A DNA stretch of 64,000 nucleotides from a virus. The notes under the pieces are model-generated. The model made no database searches. It was not told the origin of the DNA and saw only the letters and a program-made list of their open reading frames with translations. Shown one piece after another: positions 31,374-39,882 of this stretch. Within the stretch, counting starts at the first letter, position 1. Every line of letters starts with the position of its first letter. A program made the translations under genes and the position numbers. The stretch is from positions 1 to 64,000 of IMG/VR virus record IMGVR_UViG_3300040801_004793; one strand, written 5' to 3'.

Positions 31374-32039
31374 ATGTCAGCTTCTAGAAGTTTACAGGAA
31401 ATTTTAAGTCTTATCAGTTCTAATTCAGATTTTCGCGATCCTGAAGAAGTTAAGCCGAAAGTTTTTAAAAGTATTTTCCCTTCTTTTCTTCAAGAGGGAG
31501 AACACACCAGCAATTACGTGTCTAATATTGATTGGTTAAAAAGTCGAAACGCAATCTTTGTCGGCGTTCCAGACTTTGAGACTAAGAATAAGGTTTTTTC
31601 TACAAATAGTTTCTTAGTTTGTATGCTTCTTTTTGTTTCAGGAGAAAAGCTTAATACTTTTCAAAAAATACTGTCTGAAACAAAGTTTTTCTCTCCAATT
31701 TACGAGGCCTGCCAAGAAAAACCGGCTTATGCCCAGGCAGTTCTTAAAACAGAAGAGCTTGCTAGCTATGAGGATTCCATCAGAGTAATAGAAGCTTTGA
31801 TTGGTCATTTAGAACAACAGGGTTTTTTAGTTAGGAGATTTAAACTAGGCATTTCCAATTCTGCCTATCAATTTAAAACTCTTGACATGGAAGACACCTT
31901 TCTCGATTTTAATTTACCGCCAGCAGATAATGGTTCCTTAGCTCTGATAGATAAACCCCTATCTTATTACATAGGGGAGTGGCTAGGAAAAACCTTGTCC
32001 ATTGACTCTACGGAGTCCACTGGCAAACAGTCTTTGTAG
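31374..32039 (+). CDS. Hypothetical protein
   Basis: A protein of 221 residues of unknown family, with a good ribosome site (AAGGAG). It ends just before the leader of the ubiquitin-like cassette. It is possibly linked to the cassette by position only. Confidence 0.65.
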   Translation: MSASRSLQEILSLISSNSDFRDPEEVKPKVFKSIFPSFLQEGEHTSNYVSNIDWLKSRNAIFVGVPDFETKNKVFSTNSFLVCMLLFVSGEKLNTFQKILSETKFFSPIYEACQEKPAYAQAVLKTEELASYEDSIRVIEALIGHLEQQGFLVRRFKLGISNSAYQFKTLDMEDTFLDFNLPPADNGSLALIDKPLSYYIGEWLGKTLSIDSTESTGKQSL

Positions 32040-32091
32040 AGAGGCAATTTAGTTTCTCTACTTAGGGGGCCTATCCTCTTTAGGCCTCGTT

Positions 32092-32101
32092 CGTGTACAC
32101 G
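32092..32101. promoter_or_regulatory. Palindrome in the leader of the Ubl cassette
   Basis: CGTGTACACG is a perfect 10-base palindrome, 21 bases before the ATG at 32123. Another short stem (GGCCTA/TAGGCC) lies upstream at about 32069-32087. Either may be an operator or part of a terminator for the preceding gene. This is only suggestive. Confidence 0.3.
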
Positions 32102-32122
32102 TCTAAAACACAAAAACACATC

Positions 32123-32542
32123 ATGTCTAACCAAAACAACAACTCCGCTGTCCAGAACCTCGCTGAAGCTCTGGCTAACCTGATCTCTACTACCGCTCCG
32201 GCTAACGGCAATGTTGTGCCTACTGTTGTTCCGCCCACGCCCAGCTACGCGGTGAGCCAAACTGCGGCGGTGGCTCCTGTAGCAACTGTTGTGTTGCAAG
32301 GCACCGTTAAGCAGCCATCTCTGAGGACGTTCCAGAGCTGGCAGCATCTAGGCTACACCTTGGGCCGTATCAAGGACGAGACCTTCGGTACGGAAATTCG
32401 CGCCGACGAAGCTTCCTTAAGCATCAACGGCCAAGCTCCTCAGCCTCTAAGCCTGACGAGCCTCCTGCCCGAAGCCGTTAACGCGGAGGGTATCACCTCT
32501 ATCCGCCTAACCTACAGTGTCACCTCTGGCACCAACGGTTAG
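32123..32542 (+). CDS. Candidate ubiquitin-like modifier
   Basis: A protein of 139 residues from the ATG at 32123. The first 60 or so residues are a low-complexity Ala/Pro/Val/Thr-rich linker. The last 75 read as a small alpha/beta domain with strands at each end and the C-terminus RLTYSVTSGTNG. An exposed tail ending in Gly is what E1 enzymes adenylate. From memory, PRTRC-type Ubl proteins end similarly in GTKG. It lies directly upstream of JAMM, E2-like and E1-like genes. The codon choice is more GC-rich than its neighbours, suggesting high expression. The Ubl fold itself is inferred. Confidence 0.55.
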   Translation: MSNQNNNSAVQNLAEALANLISTTAPANGNVVPTVVPPTPSYAVSQTAAVAPVATVVLQGTVKQPSLRTFQSWQHLGYTLGRIKDETFGTEIRADEASLSINGQAPQPLSLTSLLPEAVNAEGITSIRLTYSVTSGTNG

Positions 32543-32559
32543 TAGTTCATAGGGCTGGG

Positions 32560-32640
32560 GCTCCCCTCTAAGAGCCCCACTGTTTAGGTTACGTCAAAAT
32601 TTGACAGTCAGGAGGGGCCTCAAAACCCCTCCTTTTCTTT
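32560..32640 (+). terminator. Two hairpins with T-run between Ubl and JAMM genes
   Basis: GGGGCTC/GAGCCCC (about 32558-32579) is followed by GGAGGGG/CCCCTCC (32611-32632) and TTTTCTTTTT. The second is a typical intrinsic terminator. It would let the modifier be made in excess over the downstream enzymes by partial read-through. Confidence 0.75.
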
Positions 32641-32670
32641 TTGTCAACAACACTACTCACTAAACTGATA

Positions 32671-34038
32671 ATGACACAGCAAGAAGAAGCAAAAATCACT
32701 CCGAAGATTACATCCTCTGGATCTTTCATTCGAAGAGGCGATGAAATTCAACCCCTGATTCAGTACTTTGGGGGCCGTTACTTTTGTCCAATGCAGCATC
32801 CTGTATTTCTGGGCTACACGGAGATGACGGACCAGGATCGCCACATGACTAATGAAGAGTTTTTGACTTTTCAAGATCTCAACTTCTGGAATCTTCAACC
32901 AAGTCCAGTAGATCCTTCCAAAGTAATTACTTCTACGGGAACTTTTCAAAAAGTCCCTAAAGAAGATTGGATCAAGACGATCAAATTATTTGCTCACTTT
33001 TGTAGAAATGATGGATTCCCTAATGAGTTAGAAGTGGGCTTAATTTTGGCTCTTCACAATGAGAGTCAGACCTTAAGGCTTCTTGTACCCAAACAGTCTG
33101 TGACAAAAGCCAGTGTTAACTGGACAATTTCCGACATTAAATCTGATACCCAAGTAATGGACTTGGATGGAAACCTCATCGTAATGTCGGATTATACTCC
33201 CGTAGGTGTTTTTCATAGCCATAACACTTTCGGGGCCTTCCCTTCTTCAGTAGATAACACTTGTGAGGTAAAAGACACTGCGGGAAAGATTATTCCCACG
33301 GGTTTCCATATGATTCTGGGAAACTTCAAAAACTACGAAAACTACGAGTTTGATGAACCCACTTTTGATACTTACAGTAGCTTCTCTCATCTGGGAGTTC
33401 GCCACCAAGTAACAAGTGAAAAAACCTTTGAGTTCTTTGTGAGTGATGACTTTTCAGTGGAGGAGTACCAACAGAATACCTTTAGCACAAACATTCTAAC
33501 AATCATCACCAGGTCAACTGTTTGGTCGGGCAAAGTTTATACAGGTAAGTCTTATGCGACGAGGCCTTACTCGGGATCTGCCAATTACGTAAACTACCGC
33601 CCGTTTAGAAATCCTGAGCATGAGCAAGCGTACAACAGGATTAGTAAAAAGCACAGAAAAGCTTCTGCTGCTAATCAAGCCTGGAGAACTTCTACAGTAC
33701 CCGCTCTTATCAGGACGGATGCAAAAGAAGCTCTGATTGAGTACGCTATTAGTTGCATGTATGACATCTACGCCACGCTCGTAGATGACTTGAGTGCCGA
33801 CCCTGTGGACTTAATGAAAGAGTTCGAAGCTTGGCATCAGGAAAGTCTTGGTTCAAACAATTCTCTAGAAATGCTCTCGTCTGAGATGTATACTCCTTTA
33901 CCATCTGAGATGTATACCCCTTTGGCAAGTGATGACCCTCTATCTAATGAAGACTACTGGACATCTTCTATTGATGGAGGAGGTCTGGTAGACAACTCAG
34001 CGGATGTAGACAATCCTTTTTACTATCGAGGAAACTAA
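32671..34038 (+). CDS. JAMM/MPN+ metallopeptidase (deubiquitinase-like)
   Basis: A protein of 455 residues from the ATG at 32671 (a TTG at 32641 lies in the terminator). It has a complete JAMM motif: an upstream Glu in NELEVGLIL (119-121), then VGVFHSHNTFGAFPSSVD (HSH at 182-184, Asp at 195). This is the HxHx7Sx2D pattern of Rpn11/CSN5-type isopeptidases and bacterial JAB proteins of Ubl operons. It is expected to cleave or trim the modifier. The long C-terminal region is unique and holds a short repeat (SEMYTPL twice). It is followed 1 base later by the E2-like gene. Confidence 0.85.
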   Translation: MTQQEEAKITPKITSSGSFIRRGDEIQPLIQYFGGRYFCPMQHPVFLGYTEMTDQDRHMTNEEFLTFQDLNFWNLQPSPVDPSKVITSTGTFQKVPKEDWIKTIKLFAHFCRNDGFPNELEVGLILALHNESQTLRLLVPKQSVTKASVNWTISDIKSDTQVMDLDGNLIVMSDYTPVGVFHSHNTFGAFPSSVDNTCEVKDTAGKIIPTGFHMILGNFKNYENYEFDEPTFDTYSSFSHLGVRHQVTSEKTFEFFVSDDFSVEEYQQNTFSTNILTIITRSTVWSGKVYTGKSYATRPYSGSANYVNYRPFRNPEHEQAYNRISKKHRKASAANQAWRTSTVPALIRTDAKEALIEYAISCMYDIYATLVDDLSADPVDLMKEFEAWHQESLGSNNSLEMLSSEMYTPLPSEMYTPLASDDPLSNEDYWTSSIDGGGLVDNSADVDNPFYYRGN

Positions 34039-34039
34039 A

Positions 34040-35065
34040 ATGGCGATTGATGACAGTTACACAGTAACGGTTAACCCAAGACCAGACACAATTAAAGGCC
34101 GATTTTGTTTAAGTCACGCACCTACAGCTATTGGTGTACTTCACAGTATTGGGGAACAAGGAACATTCAGTCTTACTGGAGCCTTTATGCCTAGCTATAT
34201 TAGGTATATGGCTTTCCGAGGAATGATTGCTACAGATCTGTTTTGGCAGTTTTGTACTTCTTGTCCTTTGTACCATCAACAAGCTTGTTCTGGAGGAGCC
34301 CCTTTAATTGCTCGGGGAAGAAACGCCCGTCGCAGGTCGGCCAATTTTGTAAATGCAGAAGGCCGTACTCAAACCTGGGACTACGTTGAAGATAATTGCA
34401 AGATGAATTACACGGCCACAGAGCGGGCGGGAAGAACTAATATTACTATTCCCGACCACTTTGCAGCAATTAACGATGGTAGATTTGCGTGGTTTGCAGC
34501 GGAGTATATTCGAAACGAATTTCGATTTACTCCGCTTCGTATGTTTAATACGTACGAATCGGGAAATGTTTGTTTGGGAGAGAACCGTCTTCGGAGCAAC
34601 GCTTCTCTTCCAGAAGTCTATGAAACGTTTCTTAACGGAACAGTCAACAACGATCTCAGACCACTGGCTGCATCTCGGCACTCAAAGACGACTTTAGAGT
34701 GGTGTCAGACCTTTAATTTAGAAGAGCTCAAAGAGGAGGATGACTATCCAGAGAGAACTATAACACAGTTACCTTGCCTTTCCACGACAAACTCAAGAAG
34801 ATTATTTCACGTTTTGCCGCCAAATGTGGCTTTTGTGACTTATCTTCGACTTTCTTCTCCTAACGAATACGTAGACCTATCTCCAGAAGAAAAACAACCT
34901 CGTATTTACCGTGAAAGGTTGTATGTAGCAATTGCAGCTATGTACGATCCCCTCGGAGAAGACCGAGAAGCATATACCTATGTATATGTTCACAACCCCA
35001 CCAAAATAGTGGAAGATGCAGAGCTTCTTAACCGGGTTCAATACGAAGCTGGTAGATCATCATAA
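34040..35065 (+). CDS. E2-like ubiquitin-conjugating protein
   Basis: A protein of 341 residues. The segment TPLRMFNTYESGNVCLGENR around Cys178 matches the active-site context of E2 enzymes (a His/Asn-rich lead, G.(V/I)CL) and, from memory, that of PRTRC protein B (N.Y..G.VCLG). Cys178 would carry the modifier as thioester. An N-terminal cluster (FCTSCPLYHQQAC) might bind a metal. It begins 1 base after the JAMM stop and ends 50 bases before the E1-like gene. Assignment rests on this motif plus context, so fold confirmation matters. Confidence 0.65.
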   Translation: MAIDDSYTVTVNPRPDTIKGRFCLSHAPTAIGVLHSIGEQGTFSLTGAFMPSYIRYMAFRGMIATDLFWQFCTSCPLYHQQACSGGAPLIARGRNARRRSANFVNAEGRTQTWDYVEDNCKMNYTATERAGRTNITIPDHFAAINDGRFAWFAAEYIRNEFRFTPLRMFNTYESGNVCLGENRLRSNASLPEVYETFLNGTVNNDLRPLAASRHSKTTLEWCQTFNLEELKEEDDYPERTITQLPCLSTTNSRRLFHVLPPNVAFVTYLRLSSPNEYVDLSPEEKQPRIYRERLYVAIAAMYDPLGEDREAYTYVYVHNPTKIVEDAELLNRVQYEAGRSS

Positions 35066-35115
35066 ACCGTCGCCACTCTGAAACCAGTCCATCTAAAACA
35101 TAGCAGAGGTCAAGC

Positions 35116-36054
35116 ATGAAAACTTTCGTTCCTGATGAGATCATCCAAATTGGATGCGGAGGCACAGGCTCCCGTTTAGTAGAAGAACTAAAATTTTGGG
35201 TTCGTGGAAATCTAGTTGATCTGCCCAGGTCTTTTTATTACACCTTGGTAGATTTTGATACTGTCGGAGATAGTAATCTAAATCGACAGCTCTTTTATCC
35301 ATGGGACCTGGGTAAGTCAAAAGCTCACGTCTTTGTGGAGCGTTTACGGAATTTGATTAAAATCAGGCAAATTCCAGAACCAATTAACCAAGATACTGTC
35401 AACTTCATCTTTGACGAGGAGCGGCTAAATAAAAAACTAGTGGTTATTTGCTCGGCGGATAACCCTCTAGTTGTTAAACAGGTCATGTTAAAGTTGCTTG
35501 CCGATGCAAGAAACGACTACCTGTGGATCTTTACTGGGGCCAGTCTAGTTAATCACACCTTACATACTGGGGAGTATCTGGAAACGGGGGTTGGACAGGC
35601 TTATGCGTATGGTGTAGTAAACCAAACACCCCTGTTTCCTGTTCCCCCGAATGAGGCCCTGCTAGACATTATGCGGGCTGTGGGTTATGGTCCCACTTCT
35701 ACGGGTAACAACTGTGGGGTAACAACCTCAGGAGGAGCCCAAACGCCCCTCATGAATCACAGTTGTGTAAATGCTGTGTTACAAATTTTCAATGCTCTCT
35801 TTAAGCATGGTAAGTTTATTCCAGCCATCTACTTTGTGGATGGAGTAAGCACCACCTATGCCGAGGCTATTGATGTGGCTACGTTGATGGGTACAGCATC
35901 ACTAGAGCAGCTTTCTGCTTTAGACTCAATTAGTCGGACTCTTTCTTCTCAATCGGCGTCTGAAAATGATGACTATGACTATGAGGACGAGGACGAAGAG
36001 GATGAGGATGAGGAAGAGGAGTACGATGATTACTTCGACGATGATGAGCACTAA
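35116..36054 (+). CDS. ThiF/E1-like adenylating enzyme
   Basis: A protein of 312 residues. It has a Rossmann nucleotide loop IGCGGTGS at 12-19, LVDFDTVGDSNLNRQLF at 44-60 and DLGKSKA at 64-70, the classic E1/ThiF signatures for ATP binding and adenylation of a C-terminal Gly. Cys200 (GNNCGVT) and Cys217 are candidates for the thioester cysteine. It ends in a very acidic tail of about 30 residues (Asp/Glu/Tyr). It activates the modifier at 32123 in the proposed pathway. A hairpin follows the stop. Confidence 0.87.
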   Translation: MKTFVPDEIIQIGCGGTGSRLVEELKFWVRGNLVDLPRSFYYTLVDFDTVGDSNLNRQLFYPWDLGKSKAHVFVERLRNLIKIRQIPEPINQDTVNFIFDEERLNKKLVVICSADNPLVVKQVMLKLLADARNDYLWIFTGASLVNHTLHTGEYLETGVGQAYAYGVVNQTPLFPVPPNEALLDIMRAVGYGPTSTGNNCGVTTSGGAQTPLMNHSCVNAVLQIFNALFKHGKFIPAIYFVDGVSTTYAEAIDVATLMGTASLEQLSALDSISRTLSSQSASENDDYDYEDEDEEDEDEEEEYDDYFDDDEH

Positions 36055-36074
36055 CTAGTGTTGACTTCTAGATG

Positions 36075-36098
36075 GTAGGGGTAGTAAAATACCCCTAC
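36075..36098 (+). terminator. 9-bp hairpin after the E1-like gene
   Basis: GTAGGGGTA and TACCCCTAC form a perfect 9-bp stem with a GTAAAA loop, 20 bases after the stop. No T-run follows. It may attenuate read-through into the next small gene. Confidence 0.6.
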
Positions 36099-36125
36099 TC
36101 GCCTGTAAACCTAAAACAAAAACAA

Positions 36126-36449
36126 ATGAAACTACCACCTGATCTACTGCGAGTGTTACACGAGAATCGGTCCTCTTTACCCCCATCGGTTTTAGAAATG
36201 ATACCGACTCTCTTTGTTAAGGAAGACTTTATTGATCTGGAGGAAGATTCTAGAGAAAAAGTACTAGCACTAATTCGGGATATTTGCTTTATTCTTTTGG
36301 AAGAATTTCCCGAGTCCGATGAGGATAATCCTCAGATGGACAAATTAGCGTCCTTAGAAGATAAGCATCTAATTGCCCTTCTTAAACATTCAATGAAAGC
36401 TGACAGTTTAAAGCTTACAAAGCGAGGCAAAAGAGCTTCCGAAGATTAA
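36126..36449 (+). CDS. Small hypothetical protein at the end of the Ubl cassette
   Basis: A protein of 107 residues from the ATG at 36126. It is helical and acidic in the middle (EDSREKVLALIRDICFILLEEF) with a basic end (KLTKRGKRASED). Function is unknown. It lies between the hairpin after the E1-like gene and a terminator, so it may belong to the cassette. Confidence 0.6.
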   Translation: MKLPPDLLRVLHENRSSLPPSVLEMIPTLFVKEDFIDLEEDSREKVLALIRDICFILLEEFPESDEDNPQMDKLASLEDKHLIALLKHSMKADSLKLTKRGKRASED

Positions 36450-36459
36450 ACTGAAATAG

Positions 36460-36479
36460 GGGGAAGGTTGTCCTTCCCC
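36460..36479 (+). terminator. Hairpin terminator
   Basis: GGGGAAGG and CCTTCCCC form an 8-bp stem with a TTGT loop. A TTCTTTTTT run follows a few bases later, just ahead of the dUTPase start. Confidence 0.7.
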
Positions 36480-36502
36480 TCCTACGTCTATTCTTTTTTA
36501 TT

Positions 36503-37081
36503 ATGACTACACCAGTACTAGAATACGTTAAAACAAGTCAGGCTTTACATCCTGTAAAAGCTCACGAAACAGACGCTTGCTATGATATTTTTGTTGATTT
36601 ATCAGAAGCACCTACTCTAAAAAGTAATGCTTTAAAGGGTATGGTATCTCCGAATTCAAATGCTATAGATTTTTCCTTGGAGTCGAAAGAAATTCCTATC
36701 TATCCAGCGTATAACGGAACTTTGTATGTAGATCTTCCCCCTATGTCTGTGACTATTATTCCAACGGGATTATTTTTTAATATTCCGGATGGTTATAGAG
36801 TAGACATTAGAAGCCGTTCTGGAAGGTCTACTACAGGACAATTTTTAGCTAATGGCGTTGGTACTATAGACCAAGACTACCGAGACGAGATTAAAGTTAT
36901 TCTCTTTAACTTTGGTCTAGAGTCTCGTATTCATCAGGGGGATAAGATTGCTCAAATGATGCTCTGCTCTTCAGAGCCCTCTTTGACACAAAGCGTCCTT
37001 TCTGAGTATAATAGAGGAACTTCTCTTCCCTGGCAAAACTCTAACAATAGAGGTGGAGGTCTAGGAAGCACTGGAAACTAA
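36503..37081 (+). CDS. dut: dUTPase
   Basis: A protein of 192 residues with all five dUTPase motifs: DACYDIF, RSRSGRS, GTIDQDYRDEIKV, RIHQGDKIAQMML and RGGGLGSTG. It hydrolyses dUTP to dUMP, keeping uracil out of DNA and feeding dUMP to the thymidylate synthase encoded next door. An insertion of about 40 residues between motifs 1 and 2 makes it longer than the usual 140-150 residues. Confidence 0.92.
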   Translation: MTTPVLEYVKTSQALHPVKAHETDACYDIFVDLSEAPTLKSNALKGMVSPNSNAIDFSLESKEIPIYPAYNGTLYVDLPPMSVTIIPTGLFFNIPDGYRVDIRSRSGRSTTGQFLANGVGTIDQDYRDEIKVILFNFGLESRIHQGDKIAQMMLCSSEPSLTQSVLSEYNRGTSLPWQNSNNRGGGLGSTGN

Positions 37082-37093
37082 CTCTTAAAAACT

Positions 37094-37264
37094 ATGATTC
37101 TTGGGGCTATTACTTTTTTTATCGTGGGGTGCTTTTTTACAAAAAGTATTCTATTTTCTACCCCAAAAAAGAAAAAAGTAAAAAGCCCCCAAGAAATTCA
37201 AGAAGAATTACTAAACCAGTTGTTATTAAATCACTTTGAATATATAAAAAAAGCTAAAAAATAA
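37094..37264 (+). CDS. Small single-span membrane protein
   Basis: A protein of 56 residues with an N-terminal hydrophobic segment (ILGAITFFIVGCFF) and a Lys-rich tail. It lies between dUTPase and ThyX and stops exactly where the ThyX ATG begins. Function is unknown. Confidence 0.55.
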   Translation: MILGAITFFIVGCFFTKSILFSTPKKKKVKSPQEIQEELLNQLLLNHFEYIKKAKK

Positions 37265-39001
37265 ATGGATAAGAATACTGGTATACGGGTAGTAACCTCC
37301 TGTTCTAACCCTCTAACATTAACCTACCTAGCTGCTCATAGGGATTATTCCGAATGTTTATCGGTTATGGATTCTCCTCCCTCTTATTTACCTAAAACAG
37401 AGGAAGAAGCGGGGGAAAAAATTCTTAGAATGCTTCTAAAAAAGAGGCACTTTGGTCCGTTAGAGCACCCTCACGCTACAGTAGAAGTCGTAGGCTTTCC
37501 CCACAGCGTTGCAGTTCAGGCCAGAACTCATAGAATTGCCTTTTGCCTGGATGAAGATACCCGTATTCAATTTTCTCGCAAGCCTCAAAAAAGAGGGAGA
37601 AGAGTACAAAATTATTCTGTTCCATTAAAAGATCTAGCTAATCTATGGTTTAACGGAATCAAAGATCAACGAGATCCCTACTTTGGAAGGCACTATGTTA
37701 GGGATAAAAGACTTCGGTATTTTAATCCCTCCACTAAAAAGATTGAATACACCAACATTACTAATATTTATAATACGGGAGTTAAAACTCTATATAAAGT
37801 TTCTACTGAAGGAAATAATTTCATTCAAGGTTCTGAAGACCATAAAATTCTAACAACCAACTCTGATCTATCTTCTTTTGAGTGGAAAGAGATTAAAAAT
37901 CTTACAACAGAAGATTATGCAATTCGCATGTCTTATAAACCTAATAATCCACCAGTAAAAGAAGATATTACTTTTACTGAAGAACAGTTGGAATCTGAGG
38001 AGTGGCGTCCAGTAGTTGGTTTTGAAAGATACTACCAGGTTAGTAACTTAGGTCGTTTGCGAAGTTTATTTGATTCGGAGCCTAAACTAAAATCTGTTGT
38101 CACAGGCCCAACGGGTTATAAATATGCTTCTCTTCATAGAAAAGAAATCATCTACTTACATACAGAAGTATTAAAAGCTTTTGTAGGACCTCCGCCGGAA
38201 GGAAAAAATAAGGCTTTACATAAAGACGACAATCGTAAGAATAACTGTCTTTCTAACTTATATTGGGGAGATAGCTCTGACAACCAAGCAGATCTAACGA
38301 GAAATGCCGGAGGCAGATCTTTTCAACCCGTACCGGCTAAAATTATTTCTATTGAATGTGTAGGCGAAAAACAGACCTATGACATTGAAGTAAAAAGTAA
38401 ATATAGAAACTTTTTTGCTAATAATCTCGTAGTTCATAATAGCTTTGATGTACAAAGTCAAAGGTATACGGGAAAAAGAGTAGTTGATTTAATAAATATT
38501 TTTCTAGAGTTATTTCCCGATAGAGATCCCAATGGTGAAGGTAGAAGGCTAATAATTTCAAAACTTCTACAGAACGAAGAACTCTCTGAAAAAGAAAGAC
38601 ACTTTGTAGATCAGTTACAAAAAGTTTTTTACGTTAGACCTGCTGGAAAATATCATAATAGGCAAGGGAAAAGATACGAAGTTAGCGAAGAAGAAGTCTT
38701 AAAAAGATACTTCTTTAACAAAATTTCATCCTCTCTTGACTACTATGATCTTGTTGTTACTAAGGGTGTGGCTGAAGAAGATGCCAGGGATGATCTGCCT
38801 CAAGGAATAAGGCAAGGTTTTTTTATGACCTTTAACCTTAGATCTTTGATGCATTTTCTTGATATGAGGTATAAAGCCGATGCCCAGCCGGAAATTATCT
38901 ACTTGGGAGAACTTTTAATAGAATTTTTTAAGGTCTGGGCAGGGCCGGTAGCAGAGTTCTATATCAAAAATAGGGCAAATAAAAACAATGTTGCACCCTA
39001 A
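37265..39001 (+). CDS. thyX: ThyX thymidylate synthase interrupted by an intein
   Basis: A precursor of 578 residues. The mature enzyme (93 + 186 = 279 residues) makes dTMP from dUMP using FAD and methylene-tetrahydrofolate. The signature RHRxxSxNxxSxRY is split: RTHRIAF comes before the intein and SFDVQSQRY after it. Residues 94-392 are the intein, starting with Cys and ending with VVHN before Ser. It lies downstream of dUTPase in a nucleotide-synthesis block. Splicing is required for activity, because the insertion cuts the active site. Confidence 0.9.
   Translation: MDKNTGIRVVTSCSNPLTLTYLAAHRDYSECLSVMDSPPSYLPKTEEEAGEKILRMLLKKRHFGPLEHPHATVEVVGFPHSVAVQARTHRIAFCLDEDTRIQFSRKPQKRGRRVQNYSVPLKDLANLWFNGIKDQRDPYFGRHYVRDKRLRYFNPSTKKIEYTNITNIYNTGVKTLYKVSTEGNNFIQGSEDHKILTTNSDLSSFEWKEIKNLTTEDYAIRMSYKPNNPPVKEDITFTEEQLESEEWRPVVGFERYYQVSNLGRLRSLFDSEPKLKSVVTGPTGYKYASLHRKEIIYLHTEVLKAFVGPPPEGKNKALHKDDNRKNNCLSNLYWGDSSDNQADLTRNAGGRSFQPVPAKIISIECVGEKQTYDIEVKSKYRNFFANNLVVHNSFDVQSQRYTGKRVVDLINIFLELFPDRDPNGEGRRLIISKLLQNEELSEKERHFVDQLQKVFYVRPAGKYHNRQGKRYEVSEEEVLKRYFFNKISSSLDYYDLVVTKGVAEEDARDDLPQGIRQGFFMTFNLRSLMHFLDMRYKADAQPEIIYLGELLIEFFKVWAGPVAEFYIKNRANKNNVAP
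37544..38440 (+). mobile_element. Intein with NUMOD4-HNH homing endonuclease
   Basis: 299 residues. Block A begins CLDEDTRI. Block B is like GSEDHKILT, with the usual His. The C-terminal end is FANNLVVHN, followed by extein Ser. In the middle are a NUMOD4-like part (EEWRPVVGFERYYQVSNLGRLRS) and an HNH part (VLKAFVGPP...ALHKDDNRKNNCLSNLYWG). Inteins with this endonuclease class spread by cutting intein-free alleles. Insertion in the most conserved motif of ThyX fits that habit. Confidence 0.9.
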
Positions 39002-39353
39002 TACCTGTACCGCATATTTTCAAAATCAGCTAGCTCAATTAAGAATAACCGTAAAGATATCAAATACTTTAGACGGCTATTTTTATCCACCCCTTAATTT
39101 TTTAGAAGAGCTAACTGAAGAGAAGTTGTGGAAGCTTGCTTTTAATTTGATAGAGAAACCTCAAGAAAAAAACAATGAAAAAAATTTCTACTTTATATAC
39201 TATGCTTTAAGTAGAAAAAATAGTATACTTAAAAAGTACTGCAACCACCCTGTTTTCTTTGAACCCTATTTACAAAGTTTAAGAGCTTATAGAAATGCGA
39301 CAAAATCGAGATCTTCCCAACATAATTTTCCTGGGTCCGAGTGGCTCAGGTAA
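38988..39353 (+). CDS. Hypothetical protein
   Basis: A protein of 121 residues, rich in Asn, Lys and aromatic residues, with no recognised family. It overlaps the end of ThyX by 14 bases and the next gene by 59 bases if that one starts at 39295. Confidence 0.55.
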   Translation: MLHPNTCTAYFQNQLAQLRITVKISNTLDGYFYPPLNFLEELTEEKLWKLAFNLIEKPQEKNNEKNFYFIYYALSRKNSILKKYCNHPVFFEPYLQSLRAYRNATKSRSSQHNFPGSEWLR

Positions 39354-39882
39354 AAGCGAGTGTTGTTCTTATTTAGAAAAAAAGTATGGCTATAAAAACT
39401 TTCACCCTTATGGTTTTATGAAACGTTTTTATGAGGATCTCTATCTTCTAGAGCCTGGAGACTTAGACGACCCTCAAATTAAAAACTCTAAAGCCGAAGG
39501 AATGAAAGTCTCTTTTCAAGAAATGATGGTGAAAGAATATTTCTTTCGTAGAGAAACAGATCCTTTCTTTGTTTCTAGAAATTATGCAAGAGAACTTTCT
39601 TCGGAGATTCGACCCGTCTGTTTTCAGGGCATTAGAAATATAGAAGAAGTTCAAGCTATAGAAAATCTCCGTACCGGATCTTTTGTTAACGGTTATATTT
39701 TAGTATATCTGGAAAAAGATAATGTGCCAGAAGTAAATAGTGATGAAAACTTATACCCAATTTTAAATAGATTACGAAATAATGGTCTTCTAAAGAGGTT
39801 TATGAAAATTCAAAATGACGGGCCTCTAAAGAAGCTTTTTCATACTATTGATTTACTTATGGTTGAGCAATCTCCCTTTTAA
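39295..39882 (+). CDS. P-loop kinase, dNMP kinase-like
   Basis: A protein of 195 residues with an N-terminal Walker A GPSGSGKSE and a general layout like phage deoxynucleoside monophosphate kinases (a T4 gp1-type family). Located after dUTPase and ThyX, it would convert dNMPs to dNDPs. Subfamily assignment is tentative because no specific lid motif can be confirmed by eye. Confidence 0.6.
   Translation: MRQNRDLPNIIFLGPSGSGKSECCSYLEKKYGYKNFHPYGFMKRFYEDLYLLEPGDLDDPQIKNSKAEGMKVSFQEMMVKEYFFRRETDPFFVSRNYARELSSEIRPVCFQGIRNIEEVQAIENLRTGSFVNGYILVYLEKDNVPEVNSDENLYPILNRLRNNGLLKRFMKIQNDGPLKKLFHTIDLLMVEQSPF

Noticed and set aside
31967-32347. Minus-strand frame of 126 codons opposite the candidate ubiquitin-like gene
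   Set aside because: It crosses the intergenic region and the better-supported plus-strand gene; Arg/Ser-rich chance translation.
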